A stretch of 33,917 bases of DNA from Stenotrophomonas maltophilia (GCF_003970865.1 NZ_RXLZ01000054.1:1-33917), one strand, 5' to 3'. Counted from the stretch's first letter, positions 1 through 8,586 are shown. Notes: generated by a model not told the origin, from the sequence alone. Program-made: numbers and translations.

Positions 1-183
1 ATTGATTCTGGCAACGTATCGCTTGCTTTAAAACAATTAATAGTTGCTTGATCAAACGTCTGCAAGATGGACAATCATCCTTCCTGCAGGCGCCTTCACA
101 AGATACCTGCGCATACTTTCAAAGATCCTGGGAAGTGGCCTCAGCGCCGCTCCCGTGTGCCGCGAAGCTTCCTTCGTAGCGAG
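1..183 (-). other. rRNA operon leader (5' part; 16S lies outside the window)
   Basis: Read on the minus strand, this is the transcribed leader downstream of a strong rRNA-type promoter at 190-217. It contains a boxA-like antitermination element (GATCTTTGAAAG, positions 116-127), followed by AT-richer leader sequence running to the window edge. No 16S sequence is inside the window, so the mature rRNA would begin to the left of position 1. The neighbouring tyrS and the lack of any coding frame fit the tyrS-rrn arrangement I know from Xanthomonadales. The promoter and boxA are seen; the identity of the downstream gene is inferred. Confidence 0.75.
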
Positions 184-189
184 CCGCCC

Positions 190-217
190 ATTATGCCAGA
201 CTTTTTCAGTCCGTCAA
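190..217 (-). promoter_or_regulatory. rRNA-type sigma70 promoter
   Basis: On the minus strand there is a -35 TTGACG (212-217), a 16-base spacer and a -10 CATAAT (190-195), followed by a GC-rich discriminator (GGGCGGC), which is typical of stringently controlled rRNA P1 promoters. Transcription would start near position 183 and run leftwards off the window. An inverted repeat with an 8 bp stem lies further upstream at 358-376. I see no protein-coding gene between the promoter and tyrS. Confidence 0.75.
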
Positions 218-414
218 CACCTTCGTTCGATCATCTCGTTCGGCGGTGGTGGGCGCCCTGATGTCGCTGAAGCCCCTTGGTGGCGACCCCTGCGACGGGG
301 GAAGAGAAGTATGTCCCCATTTCCATCGTTTGTGAAGGGGGTGTGGCGATTTTTTTCAACGGATGTTGCATCCGTTCATCCATCGCGCCCTGCGGGAGGA
401 CGCCGCCAAGAGCA

Positions 415-436
415 GCCGAGCATGGCTCGGCTCTAC
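415..436 (-). repeat. SMAG-like GTAG palindrome
   Basis: A short palindrome with GCCGAGC and GCTCGGC arms, ending in CTAC, so the GTAG head reads on the minus strand. It lies between the rrn promoter and the tyrS terminator. It matches the pattern of S. maltophilia GTAG (SMAG) intergenic repeats. Confidence 0.75.
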
Positions 437-444
437 AAGAGCAT

Positions 445-475
445 AAGGAAGGGCCGGCTGCGCCGGCCCTTCCTT
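445..475. terminator. Intrinsic terminator downstream of tyrS
   Basis: A perfect 14 bp stem (445-458 with 462-475) closes a 3-base loop. The A-rich outer part of one arm gives T-rich ends in both directions. It sits 4 bp beyond the tyrS stop codon, so it most likely ends tyrS transcription ahead of the rrn promoter. Confidence 0.7.
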
Positions 476-479
476 TGTC

Positions 480-1691
480 TCAGGCAGCGACCAGGCGCAC
501 GCGGGCGAAGGTGCGCTTGCCGACCTGCAGCAGGCCTTCGAAGCCCGGCTGCAGCACCTGCTGGCCATCTTCGACCACTTCACCGTCCACCTTGACCGCG
601 CGCTCCTTGAGCTTGCGGTTGGCTTCGGAGTTGCTCGGGGTCAGCCCGGCTGCGGTCAGCAGTGCGGCGATACGCAGGCCTTCGGCCGGGATCGCCACGT
701 CCTGCAGCGGCAGCTGGGTGATGTCGCCCTGCCCGGTCACCGCCGCTTCCCAGCCGGCAATGGCCTGCTCGGCCGCCGCGGCGTCGTGGAAGCGGGTCGC
801 CAGTTCACGCGCCAGGCGCAGCTTGACCACGCGCGGGTTCAGGCCGCCATTGGCCACCTGCTCGCGCAGCTGCACGGCTTCGGCCTGGCTGATGTCGAAG
901 GACAGCAGCTCGATCCAGCGCCACATCAGGGTGTCGTCCACCTTCATGGTCTTGGTGACGATGTCGATGGCCGGTTCGCTGATACCAATGTAGTTGCCCA
1001 GCGACTTGGACATCTTGTTGACGCCGTCCAGGCCCTCCAGCAACGGCATGGTCAGCACCACCTGCGGCTTCTGGCCGTGGTGTTCCTGCAGGCCACGGCC
1101 CATCAGCAGATTGAACTTCTGGTCGGTACCGCCGAGCTCGACGTCGGCCTCCAGGGCCACCGAGTCGTAGCCCTGCACCAGCGGGTACAGGAACTCGTGG
1201 ATGGCGATGGACTGCTGGGCGGCGTAGCGCTTGGCGAAATCATCGCGCTCGAGCATGCGCGCCACGGTGTGCTGGCCGGCCAGGCGGATCATGTCGGCGG
1301 CGCCCATCTTGCCGAACCACTCCGAGTTGAAGCGGACTTCGGTACGGCTGCGGTCCAGCACCTTGAACACCTGCTCTTCATAGGTACGGGCGTTGGCCAG
1401 CACGTCCTCTCGGCTGAGCGGCTTGCGGGTCAGGCTCTTGCCGGACGGGTCGCCGATCATGCCGGTGAAGTCGCCGATCAGGAAAATGACCTGGTGGCCG
1501 AGGTCCTGGAACTGGCGCATCTTGTTCAGCAGCACCGTATGGCCCAGGTGCAGGTCGGGCGCGGTGGGGTCGAAGCCGGCCTTGATCCGCAGCGGACGGC
1601 CTTCCTGCAGGCGCGCACGCAGATCCTCGAGCTTGAGGATCTCGTCGGCACCGCGGCCGATCAGGGCAAGGGCTTCTTCAATCGAGGACAC
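480..1691 (-). CDS. tyrS: Tyrosyl-tRNA synthetase
   Basis: Cytoplasmic class I aminoacyl-tRNA synthetase that activates tyrosine with ATP and charges tRNA-Tyr. The protein (403 aa) shows the class I nucleotide-binding site as HLGH near residues 47-50 (in [12 protein letters not shown]) and the KMSKS loop within NKMSKSLGN. The C-terminal part has an S4-like RNA-binding domain ([19 protein letters not shown]), as in the longer TyrZ-like bacterial form. The frame stays open upstream, but I chose the GTG at 1691 because a GGGAG Shine-Dalgarno lies about 7 bases before it and homologous sequence begins there ([10 protein letters not shown]). A terminator follows directly. The gene is divergent from the M23 peptidase. 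Confidence 0.95.
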   Translation of the reverse strand: MSSIEEALALIGRGADEILKLEDLRARLQEGRPLRIKAGFDPTAPDLHLGHTVLLNKMRQFQDLGHQVIFLIGDFTGMIGDPSGKSLTRKPLSREDVLANARTYEEQVFKVLDRSRTEVRFNSEWFGKMGAADMIRLAGQHTVARMLERDDFAKRYAAQQSIAIHEFLYPLVQGYDSVALEADVELGGTDQKFNLLMGRGLQEHHGQKPQVVLTMPLLEGLDGVNKMSKSLGNYIGISEPAIDIVTKTMKVDDTLMWRWIELLSFDISQAEAVQLREQVANGGLNPRVVKLRLARELATRFHDAAAAEQAIAGWEAAVTGQGDITQLPLQDVAIPAEGLRIAALLTAAGLTPSNSEANRKLKERAVKVDGEVVEDGQQVLQPGFEGLLQVGKRTFARVRLVAA

Positions 1692-1781
1692 GTGACTACT
1701 CCCGGCAACGCCGATTCTTGTGTGGGGTGTTAAAGCAAAGTTAACCCGATTGGCTTCACAAAAGCCGATGGGCACAAGGGT

Positions 1782-1810
1782 TTGACGCGGTTTTCTCAGG
1801 TGTCTATGGT
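1782..1810 (+). promoter_or_regulatory. Sigma70-like promoter for the M23 peptidase
   Basis: TTGACG (1782-1787), a 17-base spacer and TATGGT (1805-1810) lie about 50 bases upstream of the peptidase ATG. Spacing and hexamers are close to the sigma70 consensus. The interval is shared with the divergent tyrS start. Confidence 0.6.
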
Positions 1811-1858
1811 AACCGGCGATCAGGCCCGCGCTCCCGGGCTGCCAGGAAAAAACCGCCG

Positions 1859-3331
1859 ATGCACAATTCCGAACAAGGGCGCGCACGCAAGCAGCGCTTC
1901 CAGGAACGCCTCCACGTCCTGCACGACAACGCCCTGCATCGGAAGCTCAGGCAACATCTTCCCGCCGCCTTCAATGAACGCTGGACCCGGCGCCATTGGA
2001 TGCACGCCAGCCTGTTCGCGACCATCGGCGCCCTGGTGGCGACCATCGTCCCCGGCTTCTCGCACACCATCGACGCCCCCTTTGCCGACAGCCATACCAG
2101 CCTGGCGCTGCCGTTGCCGCCGCTGACCATGGCCCGCCAGCAGCAGGTGCCCGGTGACAGCTGGCAGGTGCTGCGCGTGCAGCGCGGCCAGACCCTGAGC
2201 GATCTGTTCGACAAGGCTGGCATCCCGGCCACCACCCTGCACCGGGTACTGGACCACCCGGGCGCGCGTGAGGCGCTGACCAAGCTGCGCCCGGGCGCCG
2301 AGATTGCCTTCGACATGCCGCTGTCGGGTGACCTGCGCAGCATCCGCTTCGACCGCGATGCCGACAACCGGGTGGAACTGAGCCTGGCCGGCGATGACAT
2401 CAAGGAGAAGGTGACCCAGCGCGAGACCTCCACGCGCACCGTGGTCACCAGCGGCGAGATCACCAGTTCGCTGTATGCCGCGGCCCGACGGGCCGGCCTG
2501 TCGCCGTCGGCGATCGCGACGATGACCGACGACATCTTCAAGTACGACATCGACTTCTCGAAGGACCTGCAGCCGGGCGACCGCTTCAGCGTGGTGATGG
2601 ATGAAACCTGGCGCGAAGGCGAGAAGGTGGACACCAGCAAGATCCTGGCGGCGACCTTCACCACCGGTGGCAAGACCTATTCCGGCTTCCGCTTCGACCG
2701 CAACGGCAAGTCCGAGTACTACGACATCAACGGCCGTTCGCTGAAGAAGAGCTTCATCCGCATGCCGATCCCCTTCGCACGCTTGAGCTCGACCTTCGGC
2801 GCGCGCAAGCACCCGGTGCTGGGCAAGATGCGCATGCACAAGGGCGTGGACTACGCCGCGCGCACCGGCACCCCGATCATGGCCGCCGGCGATGCCCGCG
2901 TGCAGTTCGCCGGCGTGCAGCGCGGCTACGGCAATGTGGTGATCCTCGACCACGGCCGTGGCCACACCACTCTGTACGGCCACATGTCGCGCTTTGCGAA
3001 CATCAAGACCGGCCAGCGCGTGGCCCAGGGCACGGTGATCGGCTATGTCGGCTCGACCGGCCTGGCCACCGGCCCGCACCTGCACTACGAATTCCGCGTC
3101 AACGGCGAGCATCGCAATCCGCTGACTGTGACCATGCCGCCGCCGGAACCGCTGAAGGGCGCCGAGCTGGCCGCCTTCCGCTCGCAGACCGCACCGGCGA
3201 TGGCCCGCATCCAGGGCATGGAGAAGCTGATCTACGCCGACGCCAGCCCGGCACCGACCAGCCGCGACGAGGCCGCCCCCGAGGTTGCCAGCGCCAAGGA
3301 CAAGCAGGCGACCGGCCGCAAGCGCGGCTGA
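1859..3331 (+). CDS. M23 family metallopeptidase (MepM-like murein endopeptidase)
   Basis: Zinc endopeptidase predicted to cut peptide crosslinks in peptidoglycan, acting in the periplasm. The 490 aa protein has a basic cytoplasmic N-terminus, one membrane anchor (about residues 49-66), a LysM/OapA-like segment (about 100-180) and a C-terminal LytM domain (about 305-425). The zinc and catalytic residues are visible: H327 and D331 in MHKGVD, H375 in LYGHMS, and H407/H409 in GPHLHYEF. This is the domain order of MepM (YebA). The last 60 residues are a low-complexity Ala-rich tail. The ATG at 1859 follows an AGGAAA ribosome site. It is transcribed alone and ends at the terminator at 3353-3388. 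Whether it has MepM's exact crosslink specificity cannot be read from sequence. Confidence 0.93.
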   Translation: MHNSEQGRARKQRFQERLHVLHDNALHRKLRQHLPAAFNERWTRRHWMHASLFATIGALVATIVPGFSHTIDAPFADSHTSLALPLPPLTMARQQQVPGDSWQVLRVQRGQTLSDLFDKAGIPATTLHRVLDHPGAREALTKLRPGAEIAFDMPLSGDLRSIRFDRDADNRVELSLAGDDIKEKVTQRETSTRTVVTSGEITSSLYAAARRAGLSPSAIATMTDDIFKYDIDFSKDLQPGDRFSVVMDETWREGEKVDTSKILAATFTTGGKTYSGFRFDRNGKSEYYDINGRSLKKSFIRMPIPFARLSSTFGARKHPVLGKMRMHKGVDYAARTGTPIMAAGDARVQFAGVQRGYGNVVILDHGRGHTTLYGHMSRFANIKTGQRVAQGTVIGYVGSTGLATGPHLHYEFRVNGEHRNPLTVTMPPPEPLKGAELAAFRSQTAPAMARIQGMEKLIYADASPAPTSRDEAAPEVASAKDKQATGRKRG

Positions 3332-3352
3332 GCGCCCTGCGTTGACGAAGAA

Positions 3353-3388
3353 GGACGCGGCAGCCCAAGCTTGCCGCGTCCTTTTTTT
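3353..3388 (+). terminator. Intrinsic terminator of the M23 gene, abutting the anmK start
   Basis: A 10 bp GC-rich stem (3353-3362 with 3372-3381) and a 9-base loop are followed by seven T residues at 3382-3388. It begins 21 bp after the peptidase stop. The T-run ends immediately before the first ATG of anmK, which leaves no room for a separate ribosome site. Confidence 0.88.
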
Positions 3389-4525
3389 ATGCCTGCCATG
3401 AACACGACTGCCGACGCTGACGCACCCCTGTACCTTGGCCTGATGTCGGGCACCAGCGCCGATGGCATCGACGCCGCGCTGGTGCAGTTCCCCGCCGGCG
3501 GCGGTTGCCGCTTCGTGCACGGGCTGACCGCCCGCTGGGAGCCGGTGCTGCGTGCGCGGCTGGTGGCGCTGGGCGAAGGCGGACCGCTGGACTCGCTGGA
3601 GGAGCTGGGCGAGCTGGATGCGCGGATCGCGATCAACTTCGCCGAAGCCGCCAACCAGCTGCTGGCCGAGGCCGGCGTGGACCGCAGCCAGGTGCGCGCG
3701 ATCGGCTCGCACGGCCAGACCGTGCGCCATCGCCCGCTGGCCAACCCCGCCTTCACCGTGCAGCTGGGCGATGGCAACCGCATCGCGGAGCTGACCGGAA
3801 TCACCACGGTGTCCGACTTCCGCCGCCGCGACGTGGCAGCCGGTGGCCATGGCGCACCGCTGATGCCGGCCTTCCACCTGGGCATGCTGGGCACCGCCGA
3901 CGAAGACCGCGCGGTGCTCAACCTGGGCGGCATCGCCAACCTGACCCTGATCCCGCGTGAAGGTGCGGTGCGTGGCTTCGATACCGGCCCGGCCAACGCG
4001 TTGATGGATGCCTGGTGCCAGCGCCACACCGGCCGCACCTTCGATGCCGACGGCGCCTACGCCGCCAGCGGCGCGGTGGACGAGGGCCTGCTGGCCGGCT
4101 GGCGCTCGGACCCGTGGTTCGCGCTGCCACCACCGAAGAGCACCGGCCGTGAGCAGTTCCACCTGGCCTGGGCCGAGGCCCACATGGGCGAAGGCCAATA
4201 CGCTGCCGCCGATGTGCAGGCGACCCTGCTGGAGCTGACCGTGGCGACGGTGGCCGATGCGCTGCTGACGCAGCAGCCGCAGACCCGGCGCCTGCTGGTC
4301 TGTGGCGGCGGGGTGCGCAACCGGCAGCTGATGAAGCGCCTGGCGGCGCGGCTGCCGGGGGTGCAGGTGGAGTCCAGCGCGGTGCACGGGCTGGACCCGG
4401 AGTACGTGGAGGCGATGGGCTTCGCCTGGCTGGCGCAGCGGACGATGGACGGGCTGGCCGGCAACCTGCCGAGCGTGACCGGGGCGAAGGGGCCGCGGAT
4501 CCTGGGTGCGATCCACCTGGCCTGA
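3389..4525 (+). CDS. anmK: Anhydro-N-acetylmuramic acid kinase
   Basis: Phosphorylates and opens 1,6-anhydro-MurNAc to MurNAc-6-phosphate, a cytosolic step of cell-wall recycling after AmpG import. The 378 aa protein has the family's N-terminal phosphate loop [13 protein letters not shown] (about 17-29), SHGQT (107-111), a [15 protein letters not shown] segment with catalytic-type Asp148, GFDTGP (196-201) and a C-terminal CGGGVRN loop. An in-frame TTG lies at 3371 inside the terminator. ATG at 3389 or 3398 is more likely, and neither has a Shine-Dalgarno. It follows the M23 gene in the same direction but behind a strong terminator. AmpG, its upstream partner in the pathway, is encoded 380 bp away on the other strand. 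Confidence 0.95.
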   Translation: MPAMNTTADADAPLYLGLMSGTSADGIDAALVQFPAGGGCRFVHGLTARWEPVLRARLVALGEGGPLDSLEELGELDARIAINFAEAANQLLAEAGVDRSQVRAIGSHGQTVRHRPLANPAFTVQLGDGNRIAELTGITTVSDFRRRDVAAGGHGAPLMPAFHLGMLGTADEDRAVLNLGGIANLTLIPREGAVRGFDTGPANALMDAWCQRHTGRTFDADGAYAASGAVDEGLLAGWRSDPWFALPPPKSTGREQFHLAWAEAHMGEGQYAAADVQATLLELTVATVADALLTQQPQTRRLLVCGGGVRNRQLMKRLAARLPGVQVESSAVHGLDPEYVEAMGFAWLAQRTMDGLAGNLPSVTGAKGPRILGAIHLA

Positions 4526-4532
4526 GGTGGTC

Positions 4533-4555
4533 ATCCACGCATGGCGTGGATCTAC
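4533..4555 (-). repeat. SMAG-like GTAG palindrome
   Basis: ATCCACGC and GCGTGGAT arms end in CTAC, so the GTAG head reads on the minus strand. It is the first of two different SMAG types just after anmK. The same arm sequence recurs at 8696-8718 and 16865-16887. Confidence 0.8.
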
Positions 4556-4566
4556 CGGGAACGGCG

Positions 4567-4588
4567 GTCGAGCGTGGCTCGACGCTAC
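4567..4588 (-). repeat. SMAG-like GTAG palindrome (second subtype)
   Basis: GTCGAGC and GCTCGAC arms followed by GCTAC, in the same orientation as the copy at 4533 and 11 bp from it. The arm sequence matches the dimer at 26769-26826 rather than its neighbour. Confidence 0.75.
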
Positions 4589-4595
4589 ATGGGCA

Positions 4596-4826
4596 CTAAT
4601 CGAAGCCCTGCCCTGCGGGCAAGGCCTGCAGGGCGGCGATGGCGTCGGAGAGCGCGTCCACTTCGGGATCACCGAAGCCGGAGCGAACCTCCAGTTCACT
4701 ACTGAACAGGCCCTGCTCCAGCAAAGCGGCGCAGGTCTGTTCGTGGGTCCAGCCGCGGGCGACCGCGACACGTCGGATGCGTTCCAGCAGCAGCGGGTCC
4801 AGGTCCCGCAGCACAACGTCGGCCAT
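4596..4826 (-). CDS. Small ribbon-helix-helix-like protein (FitA-type), no toxin partner
   Basis: A 76 aa acidic protein. Its N-terminal half (ADVVLRDLDPLLLERIRRVA then ARGWTHEQTCAALLEQGLF) resembles the beta-helix-helix pattern of FitA/Arc-type DNA-binding antitoxins and plasmid-stability proteins. The C-terminal half is acidic and Ala/Leu-rich. The ATG at 4826 has a GGGAAG ribosome site 5-6 bases upstream; the longer frame to 4904 lacks one. It lies 78 bp downstream of ampG on the same strand, so it may be the last gene of xth-ampG. No PIN-type toxin lies next to it, so a chromosomal regulator or orphan antitoxin is possible. Family assignment is moderate and function unknown. Confidence 0.7.
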   Translation of the reverse strand: MADVVLRDLDPLLLERIRRVAVARGWTHEQTCAALLEQGLFSSELEVRSGFGDPEVDALSDAIAALQALPAGQGFD

Positions 4827-4904
4827 GCTCACTTCCCCGTTCGCAAGGCACCGCCCCCTCGGCGCGTCGGGGGCGATGATCCCGCAGACCGGGCGGGCAG
4901 GCAA

Positions 4905-6278
4905 TCAGGTCGAGCTGGCGGCCTGACGACGGCGCTGCTGCAGGATCAGCAGGGCGCAGAGGATCACCACCGGGATCGCCACCAGCGCGGTACCAACAAA
5001 GAACAACGCGTAGCCTTCCAGCAGCGTCCGGCCCTGTGCGAGCGTCTGTACCGACCACCCCGAGAGCCCCTTGAGCGCCTTGCCGGGCATCGCGTAGAAC
5101 GAACTCAGCAGTGCGTACTGGGTTGCGGTGTATCCGATGCTGGTCAGGCTCGACATATAGGCAATCAGCGCCGTACCGGCGAAACCGCTGGCGAAGTTGT
5201 CGATTGCCATGGCCACGGCGAAATGGGTCGTGTCCGGGCCCGAATAGGCCAGCCAGGCAAACGCCAGGTTGGAGGCCGGTCCCAGCACGGCACCCACCAT
5301 CAGCGCCGCCAGCACGCCCCAGCGCACCGAGACCAGGCCTGCCACAGCAATGCCGATGAAGGTCGCGACCAGGCCCACCGAGCCTCGCACAGCGCCAACG
5401 GTGTCCTCGTCCAGGCCGAGATCGACGTAGAACGGGTTGGCCATCGGCCCCATGACGAAGTCGGCCATGCGATAGACGCTGATGGCCACCAGGATCAGGA
5501 TCGCGCCACTGCGATGCTCGCGGACGAAGGCGATGAACGGCCCCGCCACGGCGTCGAACAATCCGCGCGGCGTCCATAGGGAGGTCGCCTGTGCCTGCAC
5601 GGCAGCCACTTCCCGTGCGGGTTCACGGGCCATGACCACGGCCACGACGCCAAGCGCCATCAGCACGGCCATGATCTCGTAGGAAACCTGCCAACCAACA
5701 CGGGCCGCGATGATCAGGATCAGCGCATCGGTGACCAGCAATGCAGTGCGGTAGCCCAGTGCCGAGGATGAGGTCAGCAGTCCAAGCTGCTCGCTGTTGT
5801 CAGCACTTTCAATGCGCCAGGCATCGATGACGATGTCCTGGGTGGCTGAAGCAAACGCCACGATCACGGCCATCACGCCGAACACGACGATGTGCTGCCA
5901 GGCGATGCCCAGGAACTGGATCTGGCCCCCCTTGGGCTGGACCAGCGCCATGCCGACAAGGCCCACCACCACAACCAGCTGCGACAGCAGCATCCAGCCA
6001 CGGCGGCGGCCAAAACGACCGAACAGAGGCACGTCGGTCTTGTCGACGATCGGTGCCCACAGGAACTTCATGGTATAGGCCAGCCCGACCCATGACAGGA
6101 AGCCGATCGTGCTCAGTTCGATGCCTTCCTTGCGCATCCAGAAGCCGAGCGTGTTGCCCACCAGATAGATCGGCAGGCCGGAACTGAAGCCGAGCAGCAG
6201 CATCGCCAGCACCTTGCGCTGGCTCAGGTTGGAAACCACCTGCTGCCATGGCCGGCGCGGCTTGGCAGCCTCGGTCAC
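4905..6278 (-). CDS. ampG: AmpG-type muropeptide permease (MFS)
   Basis: Inner-membrane proton-coupled importer of anhydro-muropeptides (GlcNAc-1,6-anhydro-MurNAc peptides) for cell-wall recycling. In many bacteria this flux also controls AmpC-type beta-lactamase induction. The 457 aa protein is hydrophobic throughout, consistent with 12-14 membrane segments. It opens with the AmpG signature region (LLLGFSSGLPIYLVGNTLGF, about 32-51), followed by KFLWAPIVD and an FGRRRGW loop between early helices, and ATQDIVIDAWR in the middle. It starts at a GTG that overlaps the exonuclease III stop by 4 bases (GTGA), so the two are translationally coupled. In S. maltophilia, AmpG is tied to L1/L2 beta-lactamase induction; whether this copy serves that role is inference. 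Confidence 0.9.
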   Translation of the reverse strand: MTEAAKPRRPWQQVVSNLSQRKVLAMLLLGFSSGLPIYLVGNTLGFWMRKEGIELSTIGFLSWVGLAYTMKFLWAPIVDKTDVPLFGRFGRRRGWMLLSQLVVVVGLVGMALVQPKGGQIQFLGIAWQHIVVFGVMAVIVAFASATQDIVIDAWRIESADNSEQLGLLTSSSALGYRTALLVTDALILIIAARVGWQVSYEIMAVLMALGVVAVVMAREPAREVAAVQAQATSLWTPRGLFDAVAGPFIAFVREHRSGAILILVAISVYRMADFVMGPMANPFYVDLGLDEDTVGAVRGSVGLVATFIGIAVAGLVSVRWGVLAALMVGAVLGPASNLAFAWLAYSGPDTTHFAVAMAIDNFASGFAGTALIAYMSSLTSIGYTATQYALLSSFYAMPGKALKGLSGWSVQTLAQGRTLLEGYALFFVGTALVAIPVVILCALLILQQRRRQAASST

Positions 6279-7075
6279 AGGTCGTAGTCCACGATGAACG
6301 GCGCGTGGTCGGAGAAGCGCTCGTCGCGGTAGATCGAGCAGCTGCGCAGGCGGTCACGCAGGCCCGGGGTAATGAACTGGTAGTCGATGCGCCAACCGAC
6401 GTTGTTGGCACGGGCGGCGCCACGGTTGCTCCACCAGGTGTAGTCCTCGCCGGTGGGGTTGAGCAGGCGGTAGGCATCGGCCCAGCCGCGGCCGGTGGCG
6501 ACGTCGGTGGCCTGGCCGTGGTCGGCGCACAGGGCGTTGAGCCAGTCGCGCTCTTCCGGCAGGCAGCCGGAGTTTTTCTGGTTGGACTTCCAGTTCTTGA
6601 TGTCCAGCGCCGAACGCACGATGTTCCAGTCGCCGCACAGCACGTAGTCGCGGCCGCTGCGCGCCCACTCCTCGAGGATCGGCCGCAGCCATTCCATCAC
6701 TTCGAACTTGAAGCCCTGGCGCAGATCGCCCGAGCTGCCGGACGGGATATAGAAGGAGACCACGCTGAGGTTGCCGTAGCGTGCCTCGATGTAGCGGCCT
6801 TCGTCGTCGAACGGGGCCCAGCCCAGCGAGGTGATGACCTGGTCCGGCTCGCGCTTGCTGTAGATCGCCACACCGCTGTAGCCCTTCTTGGTGATGGCGT
6901 CGCGGTAGAAGCAGTGGTGGCCATCCGGGCGGAACATCGGGTCGGTCAGCTGGTCTTCCTGGGCCTTGGTTTCCTGGATGCACAGGACGTCGGCGTCCTG
7001 GGCACGGAACCAGTCGAGGAAGCCCTTGGTCGCGGCGGAACGGATGCCATTGGCGTTGAAACTGATGATGCGCAT
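6275..7075 (-). CDS. xth: Exodeoxyribonuclease III family AP endonuclease
   Basis: Base-excision-repair enzyme that cuts DNA at abasic sites and trims 3' ends. The 266 aa length is standard. Active-site residues are visible: N7 and N9 in FNANGIRSA, E35 in IQETKAQ, D149 and N151 in GDWNIV, D231 in WRIDYQ, and D256-H257 in SDHAP. It overlaps the ampG start by 4 bases and is the first gene of a probable xth-ampG(-RHH) transcript, divergent from pyrE across 162 bp. Whether it corresponds to E. coli XthA or the ExoA/CrcA branch cannot be settled by eye. Confidence 0.93.
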   Translation of the reverse strand: MRIISFNANGIRSAATKGFLDWFRAQDADVLCIQETKAQEDQLTDPMFRPDGHHCFYRDAITKKGYSGVAIYSKREPDQVITSLGWAPFDDEGRYIEARYGNLSVVSFYIPSGSSGDLRQGFKFEVMEWLRPILEEWARSGRDYVLCGDWNIVRSALDIKNWKSNQKNSGCLPEERDWLNALCADHGQATDVATGRGWADAYRLLNPTGEDYTWWSNRGAARANNVGWRIDYQFITPGLRDRLRSCSIYRDERFSDHAPFIVDYDL

Positions 7076-7237
7076 GCGGGGGACCTACGGCGGGAAACCG
7101 GGCAAGCATACCGGTTGCCCGCGGGGCTGCGCAGTCCGCCAAGCCGGGCCGCGACGCCCTTCACACGGGCCCGGACGAGCGCGAAACGCCCAGCTGGATT
7201 AGGATTTGTGCTCCAAATGAAGATGAATCGAGTTTTG

Positions 7238-7897
7238 ATGAGCGACCACCGCCACCGTTTCCTGCAGCTGGCCCTGACTGCCGACGCCCTGCGCTTCGGC
7301 CAGTTCACCCTCAAGTCCGGCCGGCTGAGCCCCTATTTCTTCAACGCCGGTCGTTTCGACTCCGGTTCGCTGCTGTCGCAGCTCGGCGCCTGCTACGCCG
7401 ATGCCATCGACGCCACCGGGATCAAGTACGACGTGGTGTTCGGCCCGGCCTACAAGGGCATTCCGCTGGCCACCGCAATGGCCTGTGAGCTGGCCCAGCG
7501 TGGCCGCGACCTGCCGCTGTCGTTCAACCGCAAGGAAGCCAAGGACCATGGCGAGGGTGGCCAGCTGATCGGCGCCGACATGAATGGCAAGCGCGTGCTG
7601 ATCGTCGATGACGTGATCACTGCCGGTACCGCGATCCGCGAAGCGCTGGGCATCATCCGCGCCGCCGGTGGCACCCCGGCCGGCATCGTGGTGGCGCTGG
7701 ACCGCCAGGAGATTGCTTCGGAAACCGATCGCCGTTCGGCGGCGCAGTCGGTGGCCGAGGAAGCCGGCATTCCGGTGATCGCCGTGGCATCGCTGGCCGA
7801 CCTGCTTGATTTCGCCTCCGGCAACCCGGAACTTGTGGGTTACCGGCAGCCGCTGGAAGCCTACCGGGCCCAGTACGGCGTCCGTTCGATCCGCTGA
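7238..7897 (+). CDS. pyrE: Orotate phosphoribosyltransferase
   Basis: Converts orotate plus PRPP to orotidine-5'-phosphate, the fifth step of de novo pyrimidine synthesis. The 219 aa protein matches the usual length. The PRPP-binding motif is VLIVDDVITAGT (120-131), with FTLKSGRLSPYFFN near the N-terminus as in other PyrE proteins. The frame is open far upstream, but family similarity begins at the ATG at 7238 (MSDHRHRF). ATGs at 7217 and 7223 in the same frame cannot be excluded because the ribosome site is weak. A secreted-protein gene follows 19 bases downstream and is probably co-transcribed. Confidence 0.95.
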   Translation: MSDHRHRFLQLALTADALRFGQFTLKSGRLSPYFFNAGRFDSGSLLSQLGACYADAIDATGIKYDVVFGPAYKGIPLATAMACELAQRGRDLPLSFNRKEAKDHGEGGQLIGADMNGKRVLIVDDVITAGTAIREALGIIRAAGGTPAGIVVALDRQEIASETDRRSAAQSVAEEAGIPVIAVASLADLLDFASGNPELVGYRQPLEAYRAQYGVRSIR

Positions 7898-7916
7898 CCG
7901 ACCCAGGGGAAAGGTC

Positions 7917-8579
7917 ATGTCCCGAGTTCCTGCTGTTCTCTTTGCCGGCCTGCTGCTGGCCGTGCCGTTCACGCTGCCGGCGCAGTCGCGGGGTGGCGAC
8001 AAGGTGGAGAAGAAGCTGTACTGCTGGAACGAGGGCAAGGAGCGGATCTGCAGTGATTCGCTGCCGGCCGATGCGGTCAACCATGCCCGCGAGGAATTCA
8101 ACGCGAAGAGTGGCCTGCGCAATGCGCAGGTCCAGCGCGCGTTGACCGACGAAGAGCGCGCCGCCGCCAGCACGGTGGCCGCGCAGCAGCAGCTGGACCT
8201 GATGGCCGAGCAGACCCGCCAGCGCACCGAGCAGGCGATGCTGACCACCTATGGCAGCGAGGACGACCTGCGCCGGGTGTTCGGCGAGCGTGAGGAAGTG
8301 CTGGACAACAACCTGAAGACGGCCGAGTACAACGTCACCAGCCTGCGTGAGTCGCTGGTGGCGCTGTTGTCGGCGGCCGGTGACCGCGAACTGGCCGGTG
8401 CCAAGGTGGCCGACAAGCAGGCCGAGGCGATCCGCCAGCGGCACGTGCAGCTGCAATCGCAGCAGCGCCTGCAGGCCGGGTTCCTGCAGCAGCAGCAGGC
8501 GTTGAAGGCGGAAATTGAAAGCACCCTGCAGCGCTATCGCGAGCTGAAGGGCGTGGCAGCGGCGAGCCAGGCCCCGTGA
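7917..8579 (+). CDS. Secreted DUF4124-like coiled-coil protein of unknown function
   Basis: A 220 aa protein with a clear signal peptide (residues 1-21, cleavage near LPAQS). The short segment KLYCWNEGKERICSDSLP resembles the DUF4124 motif of Xanthomonadaceae and Pseudomonas secreted proteins (a Y-W-D-G-x-S-D-P pattern). The remainder, from about residue 60, is rich in Gln, Glu, Ala and Arg, long and helical, and probably a coiled coil. An AGGGGAAAGG ribosome site precedes the ATG. It directly follows pyrE. The cell location should be periplasmic; no enzymatic motif is visible and I do not assign a function. Confidence 0.85.
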   Translation: MSRVPAVLFAGLLLAVPFTLPAQSRGGDKVEKKLYCWNEGKERICSDSLPADAVNHAREEFNAKSGLRNAQVQRALTDEERAAASTVAAQQQLDLMAEQTRQRTEQAMLTTYGSEDDLRRVFGEREEVLDNNLKTAEYNVTSLRESLVALLSAAGDRELAGAKVADKQAEAIRQRHVQLQSQQRLQAGFLQQQQALKAEIESTLQRYRELKGVAAASQAP

Positions 8580-8586
8580 TTCGCCT

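Noticed and set aside
44..993. Open frames in the rrn leader and over the tyrS 3' end
   Set aside because: They cross an rRNA promoter, a SMAG repeat and a terminator, and show no family similarity or ribosome sites.
1820..4816. 998-codon open frame on the minus strand opposite the M23 and anmK genes
   Set aside because: GC-rich codon bias keeps the antisense frame open. Its translation is Gln/His/Arg-rich low complexity, unlike any family, and it lies opposite two well-supported genes.
6248..7897. 549-codon plus-strand frame ending with pyrE
   Set aside because: Only the last 219 codons are PyrE. The upstream part is antisense to the exonuclease gene and intergenic sequence.
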